A stretch of 64,000 nucleotides of DNA from Trichosphaerium sp. ATCC 40318 (lineage: Eukaryota; Discosea; Flabellinia; Trichosidae). This document shows positions 1 to 11,528 of the stretch, piece after piece. How positions within the stretch are numbered: position 1 is the first letter of the stretch; each line of letters opens with the position of its first letter. The stretch lies in contig JALMLS010000282.1 of NCBI GenBank assembly GCA_038496445.1, forward strand, positions 1 to 64,000, given 5' to 3'. A program made the translations under genes and the position numbers. Below the pieces are notes generated by a model that was not told the origin of the DNA, searched no databases, and saw only the letters and a program-made list of their open reading frames with translations.

Positions 1-77
1 GTTTGTTTGTGAGATGTATTCATGTTTATCATGGGATAAACTCCATTTTCTATTCTTAGTGTGAAGAATGAGGTATT
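1..77. repeat. Left arm of 77-bp inverted repeat
   Basis: Bases 1-77 are the reverse complement of 2079-2155 with one mismatch (23 against 2133). The arm lies inside an LRR-coding segment read on the minus strand. The match reaches base 1, so it may extend beyond the window. The two arms enclose about 2 kb holding the 5' half of an F-box/LRR gene. Confidence 0.9.
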
Positions 78-2083
78 TCACTGTAGGAAGGTTAACAATG
101 TTATAGATATCTTCACCATCTTCTAGCATAATGGCTTCCAATGACGGGCAGTTAATTGATGAGTTGACATATGTTAATGAGTGTATGTGTAGTAATTTAA
201 GTGATGGTGAGAGTAGCTTTACCTCTTCTGGTTTAGCTACCCAACCAGTAACAAATGATCCAACCTCTAAGTTTGGATAATACACTTCTGGTATGTGCTT
301 TAAACACACTTGCTTTAGGTTTGGTGTATTGAGAGTTTTCTAATCAAGACATTAAGATGACTGTTCTAGCAATAGAAATCTAATTAAAACATACAAGTCC
401 TTCACAATCATCGCAGTCAAAAATCTCAAGTGTTGTTGATTCAATATGTGCTGGTAGTGCGCTTCTTCTTACTTTGAGTGTTTTGAGTTGCTTTAGGAGT
501 GAGGGAAATAACTAAAAGTAACAGTAAGCGGTTTAGGCAAGAAGTGTAGTAGGATATGGGAATTAGTAAAAGTAAAGTGAAAGTTGTGAAAGAAATTAAT
601 AGCAAGGCAAATGCTGACTTACATTCATAATTGTGTCATCAGCAATTTGAAACAGAGATAATACAATGAGGTTTGGCATATTAAATTCTTTTATATTGTC
701 ACTTACAGAACAACTTGCAAGGTGTAAAGATCTAGATAGTAAACAGTTTAATGCAATGAAGTAAGATAACCAAAAAAAAGATTGTTATTAGATGTACGTC
801 ACTTGAGGTAGATCAAATATATATCCACCAGTACCACTGTACTTTTTGATATATAGTTGTAGTATCTCTAGGCTTGGTATCTTTTTAAGACAAGAAATAA
901 ATGGCTGTTGTTTTAGCATTAAATGACTTTCAACCTTCAAGTGTTCTAGCCTATTGTGTATTAAAAGTCAGTTAACTTGTCTTGATGGGATGTTCCTTAC
1001 TCTTTGAAATAATGCACATTACTATCATCAATTGTCTTTCCACTACATAGGTTGCATGATAAATACCTCAAGTGTTGCAATTGTCTGTTGTATTTCAGTT
1101 AACATGACATTTTAAAAAAGCTAAAGCAAGGCTGTACTCTTTGGTAAAATAGGCAAGACTGTCGTCAAGCATTGAATATTCACCTAATGAAATATCAAGC
1201 TTAGCTATTGGGCACTCTGTCATTACTTCATCAACCCAATCCCATGAAAACTTAAAAATCAGCTAAGAAAGGAGGTTATTTAGTATGAGTTTACCTTTTG
1301 AAATTGTCCTGTAAAGTATTCTTTGCTATCAACAACCTATTGCTGCAAATTAGAATCAACAATGCATTATACTTTGGCACTAGTCAATAGTCAATGCCAA
1401 GGGATAGCTTCCATTGTGAGGATACCCTAGTTGTCACGCGGGCTTTTGGTGAGTGCTTCAATGTTATTTGTAGCAACCAGGTGCTATTATATTGTTGTAC
1501 AGTACGCACCAATGATTGAAGATTTTTGAATTCCTTTGCCATATCTTTCAAAGCACGACAATCATCATAGTCTAACCCCTCAGGAATAATACGTATTGAT
1601 CCAACTGATGGTTTGTTCGTAATCTTTTTGAGTGTGCTTCTAACAGAACCTGCTTCTACAATGAAGGCTGTAAGTTTGTGTAGAGAAGTTGAGTTTGTAA
1701 GCTAGGTTCACGTACTTGAAATAGTGATTTGTTTAAGCCAGTATCTTTGACACATGTCAAGCCAGTATTGACATACTAATTTACATACACCGTGATCACT
1801 AAAAGGCAGAAACTTGATGATGTGTATAAGAATTTCTAATGGCACTGTATCATTAACCTAGAAGTGAAACACATGGTTAGGTTTCTGCTGATGGGAAAAT
1901 AAATGTACATACACATAAAGTGTTTGCTGTTGCAACTTGTTGTATTCTCTTGGTAGACGGAGGTTGAGATGGTTGCTCAGACTCATCAGATAACCGTTGC
2001 TGTGGTTTTTGAACTTCATTTGACGATGATGTGTCGTTGCTTGAACTAGATAGTTGTTGTCTTTCTGTAGGCGGTGACAATAC
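1..2083 (-). pseudogene. 5' half of a split F-box/LRR gene (locus A)
   Basis: Read on the minus strand this encodes a low-complexity Ser/Gln-rich N-terminus (about 2080-1918), an intron, then an F-box at about 1860-1741 (VPLEILIHIIKFLP followed by VCKLVCQYW). A series of LRR-like exons runs on to base 1. Exon order and sequence match locus B (4525-7271) collinearly. The coding sequence is cut at the left inverted-repeat arm, and the matching 3' half lies at 2079-3103 on the opposite strand, so no contiguous transcript can join them here. By family analogy the intact protein would be an SCF ubiquitin-ligase substrate adaptor. The split could be a real rearrangement or an assembly error at the start of the sequence. 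Confidence 0.7.
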
Positions 2084-2155
2084 CTCATTCTTCACACTAA
2101 GAATAGAAAATGGAGTTTATCCCATGATAAACTTGAATACATCTCACAAACAAAC
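2079..2155. repeat. Right arm of 77-bp inverted repeat
   Basis: This is the reverse complement of 1-77 at 76 of 77 positions. It marks the point where locus A changes strand. To its left, coding runs on the minus strand. To its right, the 3' half of the same gene type runs on the plus strand. Confidence 0.9.
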
Positions 2156-3103
2156 TCTAAACATAGTCACAAAACTAATTCAGCAGTAATTGATTGTCCT
2201 TCACTTGTACGATTTAAATCTTTAGTTTGAGATAAAAGACATCTAATATTTTTTTTCTCTAGAAAGAGTTGTATCTCAGGCAAACAAAGTTTCCTCTTCT
2301 TTCAAATAGAACACGAGATATAACACACTTGGAGATAACAAATGTTTATGCCTTCAATAAGCCTTCAACCTTTCATACTATCAGCAAACTAGTCAACCTT
2401 GAAACTCTTATTATCAACAATCTTATTCATATATATGGCAAGGACATGAGTATATCTAATACATGTCTCAAGACATTGAGTGCGTTTTTTAGACCACACT
2501 TATTCATTGGTTGTTCTAACAGTTTCCCAAAACAGAATTGACGACCAACAAACTTGTTACAGGTTTAAAGCTCGAGACACCTCAATTAAGGTTTATATCT
2601 GTTTGTGGTTTCAGTGAGCTATCAAAGATATGTTGGGGTGATAATCCACTTAATAATCTTGAAACAATGATACTCAATGGAAACAGTGCTCTTGGTGATG
2701 AATCATTCAAAGGTCCTTTCAAGAAGTTTCCATTTCCTTCTCTTTTGTTTTTGAGTTTGAAAGGCACAGCCATTACTTCACAGACATTAGACATAATTGA
2801 AGAGAATTGTACTTATCTCAAATCAGTAAGTGCATTTCTTCCATAGTTCATACTATCAACGTTAATAACATTTAGGTGGACTTTTCTCGCCTCAGTAATA
2901 TTAAACCCAAAAGTGAATGCAAAAAATATGCAAAGAGGATAACAGGACAAACGAAGATCCAAGTAAATAAAACAGATGTACCAAGAGCGCCAACAAGACA
3001 ACCTTTACACTGGCAAGCAAAAATATACAAGAAGAGGTTGGACTGGAGAACTTGGACACCGTTCAAATGCAACAAAATGGATAAATACCGAAATAGAAAC
3101 TGA
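2079..3103 (+). pseudogene. 3' half of a split F-box/LRR gene (locus A)
   Basis: Plus-strand exons match the 3' half of locus B. They comprise an LRR segment (about 2270-2520), an LRR segment with SELSKICWGDNPL (about 2540-2830) and a basic C-terminal exon at 2876-3103 (TRQPLHWQAK, TWTPFK). The basic exon corresponds to 4525-4716 of locus B. A frame break near 2500-2540 relative to locus B separates two LRR pieces that are continuous there. There is no F-box upstream on this strand, because the 5' half is inverted at 1-2083. It is therefore a 3' gene fragment, probably non-functional. Confidence 0.7.
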
Positions 3104-3249
3104 AAGCCAGTTTGTATTGTATTGGTTAGAAAACGTTGTGAATGAACAATATAAAGTTGTGCTTCTAATATTTTGTTTGATGATTGAGTACCACGATAGG
3201 GTGTCCATTAAATACAAGACAGTTGAATCTAGTACTGTTAAGTAACTTA

Positions 3250-4520
3250 ACCAGGAACAACTTTACTCCTTAGAGTACAAATACACGGTGGGCAATGGAC
3301 TTTGTATGTAGAGTATAATGAAGCAGATTGCTCAAAAAGTGCCCAATGTGTTCCATCAGCGCGATTGACGTCTGGCTGTATTGTAGCTGCTGTCATGTTA
3401 ACGGTTGAGGAGCTTGTGAAACAAGGAAATTACAAAAGGTGCACTCCACACTAAAAAAATAAAGCTCTTTTGAAGTGATTCTAAAGCTTTTTTACAAAGG
3501 TGATTGAGAAGCAAAACAACGCACTTTCAAATCTTACAAAGTGCTCAACATGCGCACCTGTCTCCAAACCACATCTTAACAAATAGTTGAAGCAAGGACT
3601 AATAGTGGTGGTTTCAGCGTTGTTGGAGTGCTTTCAACATGATAGTCCACCCTTCCAATAAGATATCTGGTTCAGTAGCAGGGTTGGTAGGTGGGTGAGG
3701 CAACTCTTCATTGGTATCGTCGGTGCTGATAGGTAAAGGAAGTTCATCTTTGACTTCAACAATTTCACTTAGCTAAAACTATACCAAGGGTAGACCCCAA
3801 GCTCCATGAAGAGTTTGTTGTACTACACTGTAATGCACATTCATGTAGTCGCCCTGGTCCTGTATTTAAGCTCTCTTAAGTCCAATAAACCAAACAAACT
3901 AGCTATACGGTACACTTGAGATAATTTCTGCAACATCTACCCCAAGCCATTGATTTGTGGTGACAACAAACTGAAAAATGGGATTACCACTTTTTTTTAT
4001 CAACAAACTGGGTCAATTCCATATGATTGTGACCATCGCTCTTAGACATACATCGCTAAATCCCTACCGTCTACTACAATTAAACAACATCGCTTGGAGG
4101 AGAACAATTTTGGTATGAATACTTAGCCGTGAACCTTGAGACCTTCCAAATATCTATGTACGCCTTCACGCCAAAGAAAACCAATCAAAATCAACAATGT
4201 CACCAATAATGTGAGGTATGGACTAGCGGACAATAGCAAGATAAATCGCTATTGTGTACATGACATTGTGATGTTGTTATGACCATTGTAGCTTAAGTTC
4301 TAGTGTATCCAAATAAAACAAAAGAAAAAAAAACTGGAGCACGTGACACTACTAGTTTAGGCCAACAGAGCGGAATGACTAAAAACAAGGAAATACATTT
4401 TTCTAAACAAATGTGCTAGTGAGAAAAATACTTGCATAAACCTTTGTCATGATACCGTTTGGTGTCAAAGCTTGTCATGGAAGTCAGACAAATCTAAAGA
4501 AGCAGTATTTATTTCATTTT
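3250..4520. other. Intergenic, no gene recognised
   Basis: This lies between the 3' ends of loci A and B, which converge. I see no long reading frame, RNA gene or terminal repeat. It has short AT-rich runs only. Confidence 0.5.
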
Positions 4521-4524
4521 ATTC

Positions 4525-7271
4525 TTACTTAAATGGTGTCCAAGTGTTTTGGTCGAACATCTTCTTATACTCTTTTGCTTGCCAGTGTAAAGGTTGTCTT
4601 GTATGAGTGCTCAGCATATTTATATTTGCTTGAATTTCCTTTTGTCCTGTTGTCCTCTCTGCACATTTCTTACACTTTCTTTTATCTTTTACATTACGGA
4701 GGCTAGATAAGTCCACCTAAATGTATTTTAATGATAGATAGTACAAACTGTTAAAGAATTAAAAAAAAGAGAAGTGCACACCTTTTTTAGATTAGTACAG
4801 TTCTTTTCAATCAATTCCAATGTCTGTAAAGTAATGGCTGTGCCTTTCAAACTCAAAAACAAAAGAGAAGGAAATGGAAACTTCTTGAAAGGACCTTTGA
4901 ATGATTCATCACCTAGAGCACTGTTTCCATTGAGTATCATCGTTTCAAGATTATCAAGTGGATTATCACCCCAACATATCTTTGATAGCTCATTGAAACC
5001 ACAAACAGATATAAACCTTAATTGAGGTGTCTCGAGCTCCAAATTTTCAAGGGAAAATGATGATTTAGTGTTAGCTATCATCTCTGTTGACATTAGAACA
5101 ACCAATGAATGAGTATTGTCAAAAAAAAACGTACTCAAAGTCTTGAGACATTTATTGGATATACACATGTTACTTCCAAACATATGAATAAGATTGCTGA
5201 TAATAAGAGTTTCAAGGTTGACAAGTTCCTCGATAGTATGAAAGGTTGAAGGCCTATTCAAGTCACCGGCATCTGTTATCTCCAAGTGTGTTATATTTCT
5301 TGTTCTACTTGAAAAGCAAGGGAAGCGTGAGTGCTCGAGATACAACTCTTTCTAGAGAAAGAAAAGATTAGATGTCTTTTATCTCAAACTAAAGATTTAA
5401 ATTGTACAAGTGAAGGACAATCAAGTACTATTGAAGTTAAATTGTCTTTGGCTTTTTCTACTGTTTGTGAGATGTATTCTAGTTTATCATGAGATAAACT
5501 CCATTTTCTGGCCTCAGCCTGAAAAATGAGGTACTTAACAGTAGGAAGAATAGCAATCTTACTAACGTTATAACAACAATCTACCATAATGGCTTCCAAT
5601 GATGGGCAATTCATTGACAAGTTGATTTTTGTTAATGAGTACACACGTAACAATCTAAGTGATGGTGGTAGTAACTTTGCTTCACCAGTAGCCCAATATC
5701 CAACCTCTAAGTTTGGATAATGTACTTCTAGTTTATCTGGTATAAAACGCAACAATGCTCGCTTTAGATTTGGTGTATTGAGAGTTTTCTAAGTAAGACG
5801 TTAAAACAAGTGTACTTCAATAGAAATCTGATTAAAACATACAAGCTTTCGACAGTAACAACAGTCAAAAATCTCAAGTGTTGTTGATTCAATATGTTCT
5901 AGTAATGTGCTTTGCCTCACTTTCAGTGTTTTGAGTTGCTTCAGGAGTGAAGGGAATACCTAAATATAACAGTAAAGTTGCAAGCAAACAAAAGTTAAAG
6001 ATCATCTGATACTGACTTACATCCAATGTTGAGTCATCATTAACATCGTCAAGAGATAATATGGTGAGGTTTGGCATATTAAATTCTTTTATGCTTGTAC
6101 ATTCATACCCTAAATTTAGTAGCTTTAAAGATCTATTTGTATGTGTAAGCAAGAGTAAAACAAATGGTATTAATAATGGAATAGTGTTTACGTCACTTGA
6201 GGAAGATCAAATATATAACCTTCGCTCTGAAATATGATATGAAGTTGTAGTATCTCTAGACTCGGTATCTTTTTAAGACAAGAAATAAATGGCTGTTGAT
6301 GCTCTGAATTACTTCTAACTTTTAAGTGTTCTAACCTGTTTGTGGTGTCAACAAACAAATATACAAATAAAATGAAAGCAGGCTATGTCGTACTGTTTGA
6401 AGTAGTGTACAGTTTTTTCATTGATCATGTCAGTATTCTGTAATTCACATGATAAATACCTCAAATGCTGCAGTTGTCTGTTGTTCAAATGGAACAAGTT
6501 AGTAAATAAGAAATCCATTAAAACAGCACTCATACTCTTTGGTACATTTACTAATCTGTTTGTCAAGTGTTGTATAGTCAAGTGAAACATCAAGCTCAGT
6601 GATTGGACACTCCGACATTATTTCATAAAAGCAATCCAATGAAAGTGACATCTTGTCACAGCTAGACACAACCTACAGCTCAATGTTTGTATTCATATGG
6701 GTGAAGAGGCAAGGAGTACATTACGCACCAATGATTGAAGATTTTTAAATTGTTTTGCCATTTCTTTCAAAGCACAACAATCGTCTTGTTGTAACTGCTT
6801 CGGAATAATACGTATTGATCCAATAGATTGTTTATTTGAGATCTTTTTGAGTGTTTTTCTAACAGAACCTGATTAGGCTGTAAGTTACTGTGGAGAAGTT
6901 GATGTTTGGATAGGTACACGCACCTGAAATAGTGATTTCTTTGAGCAGGTATCTTTGACACATGTCAAGCCAGTATTGACACTAATTTACAGACACTGTG
7001 ATTGCTATAGGGCAGAAAACTAATGATGTGCACAAGTACTTCCAGTGGTACAGTATCGTTTACCTTTTTTTGTTTTAGTCAATAAGAATAAAATAAGAAA
7101 AGAATATATTGCGCACACATGATCCATTTGTGTTTGGCGAAACTCCTTGTTTTCTCTTTGTAGATGGTTGCTGAACATTATCAGATAATGGCAGGCGTTG
7201 GGCTTCATCTGTATTTGTACTCTACATCTGTTTAATACAATACTGACACGTGATAAGTTCTCGTGAGGCAA
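4525..7271 (-). pseudogene. F-box/LRR gene with F-box frameshift (locus B)
   Basis: This minus-strand multi-exon locus has an N-terminal linker (about 7250-7130), an intron and an F-box (about 7060-6940, TVPLEVLVHIISF). LRR exons follow at about 6870-6720, 6600-6380, 6150-5890, 5755-5384 and 5345-4770, with a basic C-terminal exon ending at 4525. Compared with locus A, two bases are missing between 6980 and 6981 inside the F-box, which turns the conserved VCKLV..YW..M stretch into an early stop. All later exons stay open and resemble locus A. It would act as an F-box substrate adaptor if intact. The lesion suggests a recent pseudogene unless a sequencing error explains the 2-nt gap. Confidence 0.65.
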
Positions 7272-7491
7272 AAAGAAAATTTTTAAGTCAAAGTGAAAAC
7301 TTATTCCTGGTGACCCACGTGATATAACAGTAGACTATTGTCGCAAAGGACAAAAGCTTCAAACTATGAACAACAAAGAGTAAAACTGAAAATGAGGTAT
7401 TATACGTACTGGTGCTATGTGAAAGACTTGTGTTTGCTTTGAATTGAGGATATTCTGCAGTTTAGAGATTTCTTGAACGAATAACAAAAGC

Positions 7492-7645
7492 CGTAAATCT
7501 TGTTTTGACGTCAGTCAACACTTTCACGTTATTTTAGTGCGTACCAGCGCCGATAGACATTGTATTTTTTATTTGTGCGCTAGTTAATGACATCAATTGT
7601 TTTCCGTCTAAATTCAACTTTCTAGTAGCATTTTAGTGCGGTTTT
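7492..7645 (+). repeat. Dispersed repeat, copy 1
   Basis: This matches 16540-16700 on the same strand. Shared landmarks include GTGCGTAC, a GATAGACATTGTATTTTT block and AATGACATCAATTGTTTTCC. Matching is patchy at the left end and strong in the right 100 bases. I see no terminal inverted repeat and no coding sequence. It abuts a SAM-domain fragment at 7648-7743. Confidence 0.75.
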
Positions 7646-7647
7646 GT

Positions 7648-7743
7648 CTAAATTAAATTGTACTTTGCCTGTTTTGACACTTCTTCAAGACCCACGCTTT
7701 CTAACCAGCCACATACCTCATCTACAGTCCAGTACCTGTCCAT
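7648..7743 (-). pseudogene. SAM-domain fragment
   Basis: A 31-codon minus-strand reading frame (MDRYWTVDEVCGWLESVG, then LEEVSKQAKYN) matches the N-terminal half of a sterile alpha motif domain, in the W-x-x-(D/E)-V-x-x-W-L pattern. A TAG then stops it before the second half of the fold. It is closely related to 14508-14618 on the other strand at DNA level. It could be a first exon, but no continuing SAM half is visible nearby, so a gene relic is more likely. Confidence 0.6.
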
Positions 7744-8168
7744 AGCGGCAATCTAATTGCCTTTTTAAGCTATTAACACAAACAGTTAAGCTCAGTCTCG
7801 GACCAAACTACAACTGTTTGTGGCACACAAATTTACTAGCTTTAAGCTGTAAGAGTTTCGTTGAACCGAAAAGATGTAACTGTAGCTTTCATGGATAATG
7901 CCAACTTCAATCCAGAATCCTACACGTCATCACTTGTTTACGTCAGTTCAAGATGAGTTTTGGAACATTTTGTTTTTTGTTTTATTTTTACATACAATAC
8001 ATTACATGTGTTTAATACCATTATGTGGCTCAATCCTTAAGTAAGGCTTAAATACTTTAATTATGCCTTTCAGCGCGATTGATAGCAGGTTATAGTCGAG
8101 AGAATCACCATAAAAGTAGTAAAAAGACGTTGTCTTTTTTCTTTTTTTCTTTTTTTTCTTGGATGGAT

Positions 8169-9736
8169 TCAGAACTCCATATCCATCATATCATCACTAT
8201 CTTCTCCATTGTGAAGTTGAAGGTACATCCGTAAAAGATTAGGTATATTTTCTTCACCATTTTGTATACAACGCGCAATAAAATTACGAATAATCTCTGA
8301 GAAAAAGAGTAAGAACAAAACACATCAGAAATATAAAACAGTTTTTTTTGCATTTCTTGGTCCATTTACCTTCATCATGCTGAGGAGGTTGGTTATCCAT
8401 TTGATTATCGCCTGCGCCTTCTATTACTATAGAACATATTTGTTAGAACCATTCATGGACGTAAAAGTATCACTTTAAAAAAACTAGTAATTTTTTCAAG
8501 CATACCTTGATTACATCGCATAGCCTCACACCATTGATCAGCCACACCAACGCCAAGTTCTGTATCATGACTTTCCATATCTTTAGGTGTTATACCCTCT
8601 GGCTTTAATGGCATATTCCACGAAGTGAATATAACCTGAAACAAAAAAAAAATTAAAAAACCAATTTCACCTCAAAGACACAAGTACTGCACGTGACTGC
8701 TGTCCCTGTACTGGATATCCTCATAACAACGTACCCAACAACTTTGTAACATAAATCCCCAATTATCTTTATGGCGGCTAACTACATAAGCCGGGAAATG
8801 TCCAATCTGTATAAACGACCCTACATACAAGTAAGTCATTACTCATTTTTTCCTCTCTCAACGAGTTCATTGAAATCCCCTGGTTTAGTACTAAAACAAC
8901 AAAAAAGAGAAAAAGTGACTTGACGTCTAAATTAATCAAAGCTACTTGACACGTCTTTCGTAATTAAAAAAAACGGGATCAGTGCGTAATTTAGGTTATA
9001 ACCCTTATAATATAACTTTTGTAGACCACCATAAAGTAAATGAAGCCATTACAGAGGTGTCATACCTTTAGGTCCTTTTTTCCCAGCTGTAGATTTAACA
9101 AAACGCCATTTGAAACTAGCCCAAGCTTCTCTCTTTAGTGGTTCATTATCTAGCCTCTCTAAATCTCCATTTGGGGCATAGCGGACAATAAGCGGAGCTC
9201 TTCCACTCCACCAAGGGTCTAGTTCTGTCCAACCAGAACCTATAATCAAGTAAACGCCAGAAGGCAACACGAGGGATCAAACAAAAGCAAGAAAATCTAT
9301 TTAAATTTCCATTCGGTTTTTTTTTTGTAGACTAGAACACGCGTTGCAATTGAACGCTTTGCTTGCAAGTAACGGTTCATAGCAATTAATTAACGAAAGT
9401 AAAGTTGTGACACCGCTAGCTTACTTCAAACGGACTAACCGTACCCGCTGTTGCTTTGTATCTGAAATTCCAGTGGAATTTTGTAAGCTCTTCCATTGTT
9501 AGAGACGTTCTGTGCGCGTCTTGAATAGAGAATATGAGAGCTTCCTTTGGTGATCTCTTACGCATTTCTATCGCCTTCTGAGGTACGTATACTTTACTAC
9601 GCCATACGTCATAACATAAGGAGTCCCATAGAAGGGGATGATCGGCTATTCCCGTCCATCTTTTGCAAACTGATCTACAGGCTTGCAAGTCCGGTATATG
9701 GAGAAATCGGAACACAGCAAAGAGCGAATCGTCCAT
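8169..9736 (-). CDS. F-box protein with conserved C-terminal domain
   Basis: Six exons are supported by splice sites and phase: 9736-9445, 9239-9066, 8820-8735, 8635-8506, 8426-8370 and 8296-8169, giving 288 residues. The F-box is at the very N-terminus (residues 1-40: MDDSLFAVFRFLHIPDLQ, CRSVCKRWTGI). It is followed by WNFRYKA, a DPWWSGRAP segment, a QIGHFPAYVVSR segment and CWVIFTSWNMPLKPEG. The tail is acidic and ends in DDMMDMEF. Short F-box proteins of this layout are expected to bind Skp1 through the F-box and present a substrate through the C-terminal domain. I recognise the layout from protist F-box proteins but cannot name the substrate. Donors at exons 1 and 3 are GTACG. Confidence 0.85.
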
Positions 9737-9744
9737 TACTGTGC

Positions 9745-10320
9745 GTATTAGAAAGTGCTTGTTGAAAAAATAAACTACGGTTACCTAGCGCCTCAAATCA
9801 GTGCCTGGGTGCGCATAAACTGGTTTATACGTACTTGGTAGGATAAATTTAACAAAACAATGGTTCCAAGTGCGTCCAAGTACGGTGACGATTGTACGTG
9901 CGCGTCCGAACGAGTTTTGAAGGGTGTTGCGTTGTTTTTCTAACAACAGTTAAGGTATGAAAATTGCGGAATAAATATTTGATCCGCACCAAACGAGTAG
10001 CGCAATGTCATATTGACACCCACTGGGTAGGTAAACGAAGGGTTACAATGAAGTCCAATAATGGTACTCGCAGATAAACACCAAAAAGTCCATGATATGT
10101 TGTCGTATACCAATGGCGCTCACAGCTAACGATTACGTAACACAACCGTGCCTAATTTGCACAAAAATAACGCTGAGACTAGCACGAACGCATCGTGCGC
10201 TACTGGGGGCACATTAAATTAAACAACTAAGAAAGTGTCGTTTATTTTGATTACATTTACTCAAGGATCGGTTATACCCTACGACCCGCGTAAAAACAAC
10301 CTCAATGACGTATTTACAAA
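9745..10320. other. Intergenic, no gene recognised
   Basis: This separates the start of the F-box gene from the end of the HVA22/REEP gene. It presumably carries the F-box promoter. I see only short reading frames and several ACGT-containing words. Confidence 0.5.
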
Positions 10321-10324
10321 CGAT

Positions 10325-11312
10325 TTACGTCTCTTTTTTGTCCTCTTCCTCTTTTTTATTCAACTCTTTAGCTGCAGCTTGTTGTAGCTTTTGTCCGGCT
10401 ACAGCTAGGTTTGCTAGAACTCCTGGTGCCTTTTGAAACGATTTAGTTGCCGAAAAACAATTTTCAAAAAAAAAGTTCAGATATGGAGACTCAAAGACGT
10501 TACCTGTTGTATTGCTTGGGTAACACCTTCTTTCGTTGCCTTAAGAACATTTTTCGAAGCGTCATCAACAAATTTATCAATAGACTAAACATAATTAGTC
10601 GTTAACCTCGTTGTTATCAACGCAAAATTTTATCACGTGATAGTACAAAAAATAATCTTTTCCAAAAAAAAAATTACGGCTTTCAAGCTGTTGACGTACG
10701 CCTTCTCTTGATTTGAGGAAAGGTTGGACATAAGCTTTGTATAGCTGTGCTGCGAGGTTGAGGGAAGGTATTTGAAGGGCAATCATCAAAGCGAGCTTCA
10801 TCTCATAGTAGAACGGGAACCAGAAGAGAATAGTATCCGAGAAACACTACTACGAGGTTAGCGCTGAGGTTAAAAAAACTTAATTCAATGCCGTTAGTTT
10901 AAAAAACCAGGTTTCATCTGTTGCGTCCGGTACAAACGCCCGAACGCACGGGAAAGAGCACGTGGGGTGGTAAAATAATTTGTTTTGCAGAGCTAAAAAA
11001 TAAGGACTTTGGCGCACCTCAATCAAACTAAAACTAGCATACACTACCCAGTAGGTTAACCACTGTTTATCATCATCAGGTTCTGGTGTCTCCAAAGCCT
11101 TGAAAGAAGCGTATGTTGGGTAAACAACACCGACAAAGTTGCTAGAAGAAGAAGGTAAGGCCGTGAGTAATATCCGGAATCTTTCGGTTTAGGAGTAAGC
11201 TCAAAATATTAATTCTTTGCGTTCCGATAGTCTTTGTATCTTTCTATCGGGGAAGGATTTACCGCTGGGAACAAATGACGTACCAAAGAAAAGAAGAGAT
11301 GTAACCGCCCAT
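10325..11312 (-). CDS. HVA22/REEP (TB2/DP1) family membrane-shaping protein
   Basis: The five exons are 11312-11284, 11141-11018, 10846-10700, 10584-10504 and 10429-10325, about 161 residues. The family signature is clear: [16 protein letters not shown], then [50 protein letters not shown] and VQPFL. These form two hydrophobic hairpins that curve tubular ER in the family. A Lys/Glu-rich tail ([10 protein letters not shown]) follows. Its length suits HVA22/Yop1-type members. The first exon is only 29 nt and its ATG choice rests on phase. The third intron contains a TCACGTGA palindrome. Confidence 0.85.
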
Positions 11313-11528
11313 GATTTGATTTAGTTTTTCTGTTGACTCAGCGATACCAAAGTTCACATTTTTGACGGATACTTTTTTCCTCTGTTCCACCTTGTGAAAA
11401 TAAAGAACGGGTATAATATTGTGTACAACAAGAAATAGGGTATTTGTAGGAACAAACACAGATTCGTCACGTGATCGCTACTGGCTGAAAGAAGACAACA
11501 TTTATTTTTTGGATGGTAAAAATTGTGT

